A DNA stretch of 64,000 bases from Spongilla lacustris (taxonomy: Eukaryota; Porifera; Demospongiae; Spongillida; Spongillidae). The notes beneath the pieces were generated by a model, which had not been told where the DNA came from, made no database searches, and worked only from the letters and a program-made list of their open reading frames with translations. Both the position numbers and the translations under genes were made by a program. Within the stretch, counting starts at the first letter, position 1. Each line of letters begins with the position of its first letter. The stretch is from NCBI GenBank assembly GCA_949361645.1, contig OX442430.1:1411856-1475855 (forward strand), read 5' to 3'. This document shows, in pieces, positions 59,155 through 64,000 of the stretch.

Positions 59155-60127
59155 CAGTGGCGGATCCAGGATTGTCAGTTAAGGGGGCGTATTTAAGGTG
59201 GGTGCGGGAGGGGGCGTTGCCCCCTCCCGCTCCAGCTAGGGGGTATGGGGGAGCGCTGTAAGCTCCCCCATTGGGGTCTGGGGCGAAGCCCCAGAAGCTT
59301 TTCAAGTTTCGCAATATTAAGAATTTCTCATACTTTTTCCTCCGTACCAAATCGAAACATGAACAGCGAACGCAAACTGCGCATGCGCACACGCATATTT
59401 ATTTTGTAGTTGTCCAGATGCAGAATTATTAGTGTGGGATTTTTAAATCTGTCAATCTGGGAATAATGAAAGGTAATCATAAAAAACAGAAAGTCATTGA
59501 AAAAATCAGGAAATGTGTATAACTATTGTTTGGCTTTATGCCAGTGGGTTGAGCAATAGCATTTTTCTTGGATGTCGTTTAGCATACTTGTCTATAATAC
59601 TCTCGATATCCAATTCTAAATCATAGTGCTCGTACATCAATATAAGTGCATTAAATCTATCTTCTCCCATTATGCTTCGAGACGCATTTTTGATAAATTT
59701 CAATGAGGAGTTTGCTCTCTCAACACCACTAGCTGATGCTGAAGTCAAAAGCAGAAGGTGAATTATTTTAGTGATGTTTGGATACATCAATGGGCACGCT
59801 GTTCTGTCTGCGAGGGTTTCTGGCAGTGTCATGTCCAAAGAGATAACTCATGTTCAAGGAAGGTAGATCGTCCACGTAGTATTCTAAATCAGAACTACCG
59901 GGTGGATATTGTTCAATATTGGATGGAATAAGACGCAGACGACGTGTTGGTGGACCAGCCTTCGATGAAACGATACGCGCTTTAATTTTGTGGCGCATGC
60001 GCGCATAGCAATCTGTTCTACAATAATTAAATTAATACTTTGGGTCGGCTTGTTAGGGGGGGGGGGGGGGGGGGGGGGGGGCGTACCCCCTTCCGCCCCC
60101 CCCCCCCCCCCCGGGGATCCGCCACTG
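59155..60127. mobile_element. hAT-like element, 973 bp, 5-bp TSD
   Basis: Ends CAGTGGCGGATCC and GGATCCGCCACTG are perfect 13-bp TIRs, flanked by the 5-bp repeat cacag (59150-59154 and 60128-60132). The left side has the GC-rich block shared with 38150 and 47290; the right side has G26 and C17 runs. It contains the end of a transposase gene. Confidence 0.85.
59536..59838 (-). pseudogene. hAT transposase C-terminus
   Basis: The frame reads ITKIIHLLLLTSASASGVER, then ANSSLKFIKNASRSIMGEDR and FNALILMYEH, matching the dimerisation region of TTF/ZMYM-type hAT transposases (SASxxxxERxFSxLKxIK...RLxxLxLL). The family Glu-Arg pair is present in GVERANS. Nothing upstream codes for the catalytic Asp residues, so it is a deletion derivative. 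Confidence 0.7.
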
Positions 60128-60343
60128 CACAGCGCGTTGTTTGTATCGTCACATGACAAGTAAAGAAGCTAGCGAGGTCGTCAATGTCCGTTTTGCACAA
60201 ATACTACCATCCTCCTTCACGAAATACCACTTTTCAGCCATTTCAAGTATAACGTACGTATTTTTAATGATTATTGACAATAAATTCGTCATTATAATTC
60301 GTAAAAATAATTCGAATTCGTTTATTTAATTATACAGTAAGCT

Positions 60344-60781
60344 ATGGCATCGTTCTACAATTGCTCCATGTGTTACAACTCTTGGATATCGTACCGTGTT
60401 GATGGCAAGGTTAAGTGTAGAAAATGTGGCACAAATGTATGGCCAGATAATCGATCGGATCCTGAAGAATCTGACAACTCAAACGACTCAGACAAAAGTG
60501 GGCGTTCTTCTTCGCCTGGGCCTAGTAAGTACGAGTGTGATAGTTGTGGCAACAGGTGGGAATCCAGTCATTTTGAAGGCTGGTTAAAATGCCGTCGTTG
60601 CAATGAAGACACGTGGCCACACAACAAATCATCACCAGTGGACTCTGAGGACTCTGACGATGAAGCTGCAGCATGCTACAGGTGTTCACATTGTAAGAAC
60701 ATGTGGAAAACGCATCATGTTAAAGGCCGTGTCAAATGCAGGGATTGCGGGCGCGACGTATGGCCGTACAAAAGACGGTAA
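60344..60781 (+). CDS. Triple zinc-ribbon protein (first coding exon)
   Basis: 145 residues with three evenly built modules, each CX2C-X14-CX2C followed by WP: residues about 8-34 (CSMCYNSW...CRKCGTNVWP), 65-93 (CDSCGNRW...CRRCNEDTWP) and 113-141 (CSHCKNMW...CRDCGRDVWP). A Trp after the first Cys pair and a Gly before the second are constant. Acidic, Ser-rich linkers separate them. The modules resemble CxxC zinc-binding domains such as the 3CxxC type, but with two rather than three CxxC pairs. The ATG follows an acceptor-like tatacag and an in-frame TAA. The terminal TAA is part of AAAAGACG/gtaagtacc, a near-ideal donor, so the protein probably continues in an unseen exon. Function unknown; nucleic-acid or protein binding is the usual role of such ribbons. 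Confidence 0.75.
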   Translation: MASFYNCSMCYNSWISYRVDGKVKCRKCGTNVWPDNRSDPEESDNSNDSDKSGRSSSPGPSKYECDSCGNRWESSHFEGWLKCRRCNEDTWPHNKSSPVDSEDSDDEAAACYRCSHCKNMWKTHHVKGRVKCRDCGRDVWPYKRR

Positions 60782-60803
60782 GTACCTATTCGCGCGCACA
60801 GGT

Positions 60804-60962
60804 AAAAATATCCTATTCCAAGCCCTGGGATTACCCTGGGTTTTGTTCGACGATCCCAGGTTGATAGGCTATTTACAGTTGACTTGACGGACCTCAATGG
60901 TTGATTTAGTCGTTATCAACCTGGGATCGTCGAACAAAACCCTGGGAATACGATATTTTTTC
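60804..60962. mobile_element. Small inverted-repeat element, 33-bp perfect arms
   Basis: Arms 60834-60866 and 60914-60946 are exact inverted copies (ccctgggttttgttcgacga...). The pairing continues loosely outward over aaaaatat. It lies just after the donor of the zinc-ribbon gene, so probably in an intron. Confidence 0.8.
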
Positions 60963-63650
60963 CTAGTAATGCATATACATGTACCTTGAAGCATGTTGAT
61001 TGGCGATGCTCGGTATGCATTCAACATGTCAATTGTATAGTGTTTAGCTACAGTGGAACCCCTACACGACCAATTCTTATGCTACCTGAATCAGTTCAGC
61101 TACCCAAAGGAAATGATTCAGCCACAAGACTGACTTGATTTCCAATGGAATTATAATACCCTGAATAAGGTCTGTAAATTAGGTCTGCCTCGCAGCCAAA
61201 CCACCTTTGGATAGCGGAACTGATTCAGGTTGAAGTCATTGCATCATGTCTTTAGGCATCATGATGAATCACTGCAGCATTGTCATAAAAATGACATTGG
61301 GCTGGATTTAGCTTTTCCAAGCAATCGGTTCATCAAGAAAAGGGCTTGACAGATAGTGGCAATTTGATTAGGGAAGTGGACTTCCAAAACGGTGCAAGAG
61401 TATGTAATAGCATTTTGCATGAGGTCAGTTTAGAAGGATTAGGATCATAGGTGAGCTCAGCTGCATCATGACCCTGCTGACACTGATTTGAATCCTAGTG
61501 TCTACAAGGGAAAGGTTTCTGCATGGTTTAGCGGCGATATGCGAGATCAACTAGCACTCCAAAAAGCAGAGTAATGGTTAAATTACTCCAAATAGAGCAC
61601 TCTATACACTCCACCCCTTTGTGAAGTGTCTGTCACCTTTATGTCAGAGTGCCTGTCACTCATAAATTGGAATGCATCTAAATACAAGCATGTTTTTAAA
61701 CATTTGCATACATGTACATGCATGTGTACGGAACAAAACATGAGGGAGGAATCCTGGCACACAGAATAGGATCAATCCAACTGTTGCTTAGGCACCATCC
61801 AACTATTACAATTTGCTGAAACATTTTGAACGTTTAATGAATAATGAACATAAAGCATTTTGCATTGTTACTACTTTGCAGCGAATTGCTGGAGTAAATA
61901 ATATCCAATCACTTGTACACGTGTACTCATTTTCACTTTTCAAACTGAAGTGCAGCCTCGCCTAAATGTGGTGTGCTTTCACTACAAATCAAGATGTGAG
62001 CCAAAATCAGAGTCGCTTTCACCCCAAAACTGTTGTACTATGCATACTCCAAGAGTGACTTCACTTGAAAGAGGCATCACTCCACTGCTACATGTTGAGT
62101 GACTTCACTCCTTCGATCATATATTGTTGCACAGCAAAGCAATGCTGCATCAGTTTTGGGGTGCTGTGGTTTATATTTACAGTACAATACACCCCCCCCC
62201 CTCCCCCCTAAAAATGGCATGTTTTTAAACAGCATATTGTCAATACCACATTCATTTTCAAGCGCATATACATGTAGTCATTATTTTCAAAAGCTGCCAT
62301 TTCAGACTACGCTGATATGATCGGAGTCCACTACAATTAAGGTCCAGTAGCTTACAGTTATGTGGTTCAGGACAGCCATATCTTTGCAACTGCAAGTCTC
62401 AGAACTTGGAGAATTGGTGTATAAAAATAAATTTAAAAATAAAAATAAGACACCTTTGTTACATTTACCTGTTACTTTGAGGAGTGACATTAAGAATACA
62501 CGTGCCCCCCTCCCTGGATCTTGTGTGGGTAAACCAGTCAATTCAGGCAGGCCACAATAATATTAATTTAGAGATAAAAAAATACATGGAGTACTATGTA
62601 AATGACTACGTAAAGATGCTATAGTTGTGTGCCGCCTACAGATTGGCTCGTATCTTGGAACAGCAGTTTGATTAAAATCACCCTTTCAAATGCTAGCATG
62701 AGTGTACATGTATTGGTGGGTAAGACCACAATGAAAAAAGTTTTTTACTAAAGTTAAATGAAAAGGGTGTGCTGTGCCCCTGAACGCCCCCTCTGGGACA
62801 AACACTGATTATGGATGTAGGTCATGTAGATCCAGAGATAATATTTAATCTTTAATCTAATTCTGCCTGAAACAATCCTGAATTCAGGATCGGTGACAGC
62901 ATTTCTACCAATGCCAGGTATTTCTGCATCGCTCTCAACGACAGAAATGCGTTTTTAATTTTTATTTTGCAGAAGCTAACCATCGTACCACCCGCTTCGA
63001 CTCGCTTCGCATAGTCCGCCTTGAGTTAATTTGATGCTCGCACCTCCTGTGCCCCGTATGCTTGAATTTGCTTATATGGCTCTCCTTACAGATCTTTGTA
63101 ACAGTTTCTATCTTGAAAGTAAGCGTCCTGCTCTTTCCTCAACTTTATACCTGACATTGATGGTAACTGCGGCTTTATTTGCAAACGAAAGAGGAAGCAA
63201 GGCCTAAACATTGTTTTTTCAAAATTTGAACGACTAAAATAGATAGCGCTATGAAGATGAAAGCCTACAGAAGCAGAAAAGTTATCAAATCATCAATATC
63301 ATTCGAATTGAAGTTGATATGAGCAGCATCAAGTCATCCTAGTTCAGGATTTCCATCCTAAATTCAGGATTAAAGGTTAAATAACAAATGTTTTGAGGGT
63401 GGAGGTGTGGGGGTTAGAATGTGGTGTAATTCAGCTGTGCATCTACATGTACATTGGATATTTTATATGGAACATTTTACAAGATTTTTTATCCTTATTA
63501 AGTCACTATTCTTCACAAAATATACCTTATTGTATTAGCAAGTGATACCATCATGACCTACTGATCCATATTCCATGGGGTTCAAAACCACTGTCGCATC
63601 TTCACATAGGAGAATTCAAATTGCTCCAAATTTGATATATATGTAGACGG
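60963..63650. other. No gene recognised
   Basis: Ordinary AT-rich sequence with a C-rich stretch at about 62190-62210. The ORFs here (up to 79 residues) have no motif. A cagtggaacccc start near 61050 looks like a DNA-transposon end, but no partner was found. Confidence 0.45.
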
Positions 63651-63992
63651 ATCCTGTCGCTATTCATTTGTTCTATTCATTAATTTTTCCTTATCTGTTA
63701 TGGAAATACCACTGTGCAAAATTAAATGCACATTTTCCTGCTCCAATAATTTTCTCCATACATTGAATTGATGTGGCTCAGTGTTGCCATAGCCACTGGC
63801 GCTAAATGACAGGGAAAATGTGCACAGCGGTATCTTCATAAAGGATAAGAAATTAATGAGCAGAACAACAGAACCCCTCCACTTATACATTAATGCCGAA
63901 TTTGAAGAGATTTGAACGCTCCTGCCCCACAGGATATCGGACATCATAATGACAAAATCATGCTTGTGCAAGTCACCAATATATATTTTCAC
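63650..63992. mobile_element. Diverged MITE family B copy, central part
   Basis: Shares the order of family B: ttcattaatttttcc, ctgttatggaaatac, gcacattttcctgctcc, then inverted gggaaaatgtgcac, ataagaaattaatgagcag and gaatttgaagagatttgaac. It is more decayed than the other copies and probably runs past the window edge. Confidence 0.7.
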
Positions 63993-64000
63993 ATTGGGGA

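Noticed and set aside
61050..61215. Start cagtggaacccc as a mariner-type transposon end
   Set aside because: No inverted partner or target duplication found within the next kilobase.

Overview
The window looks like genomic DNA of a marine invertebrate, most likely a sponge. The reasons are an intron-rich host gene of tandem MIB/HERC2 modules plus ankyrin repeats, many introns of only 55-110 bp, and a mobile-element set (a LINE with restriction-like endonuclease, a DIRS/Ngaro-type element, several hAT families, a Polinton-like polymerase relic, fold-back MITEs) that I associate with sponge and cnidarian genomes. The species is not identified. Family names below come from reading motifs by eye; no database search was run.

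Layout. 1-120 is a short minisatellite. 446-5489 is a broken Ty3/gypsy retrotransposon. 7856-9666 (minus) holds eleven exons of a protein kinase. 9660-16800 is mobile debris: a 95-bp and a 347-bp tandem repeat, two remnants of an RASKR-type repeat protein, and fold-back elements. 16959-28114 (minus) is the main host gene: four two-exon MIB/HERC2 modules followed by about 360 residues of ankyrin repeats. Seventeen exons all join in phase, and its largest intron (18076-23434) carries one nearly intact LINE and a relic of a second. 28.1-35.2 kb has no sure gene but holds several hairpin elements and two candidate 5' exons. 35.5-42.05 kb is a transposon inside a transposon: a 5.64-kb hAT with perfect 14-bp TIRs and 8-bp target duplication sits inside an older element and encodes a chromodomain-BED-hAT transposase. 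42.05-46.05 kb is a DIRS/Ngaro-like element with split direct repeats. 46.2-51.1 kb is hAT debris, including a TIR-bounded 2.7-kb element filled by a 24-bp minisatellite. 51.7-54.8 kb has two inverted-repeat elements. 55.0-55.5 kb is a Polinton-type polymerase fragment, 55.5-58.5 kb a third, decayed LINE, 59.15-60.13 kb a short hAT remnant, and 60.34-60.78 kb a small gene for three tandem zinc ribbons. 61-64 kb is mostly empty.

How it fits together. The MIB/HERC2-ankyrin gene and the kinase lie on the same strand with the kinase downstream. The last ankyrin exon ends in a donor and the first kinase exon starts at an acceptor, so one very long gene is possible, but the phases (2 out, 0 in) require at least one exon I could not find. 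The other host candidates are the zinc-ribbon gene, whose apparent stop lies inside a strong splice donor, and a decayed PWKR-motif exon near 46.5 kb. Most of the rest is mobile DNA, much of it able to form long hairpins inside introns.
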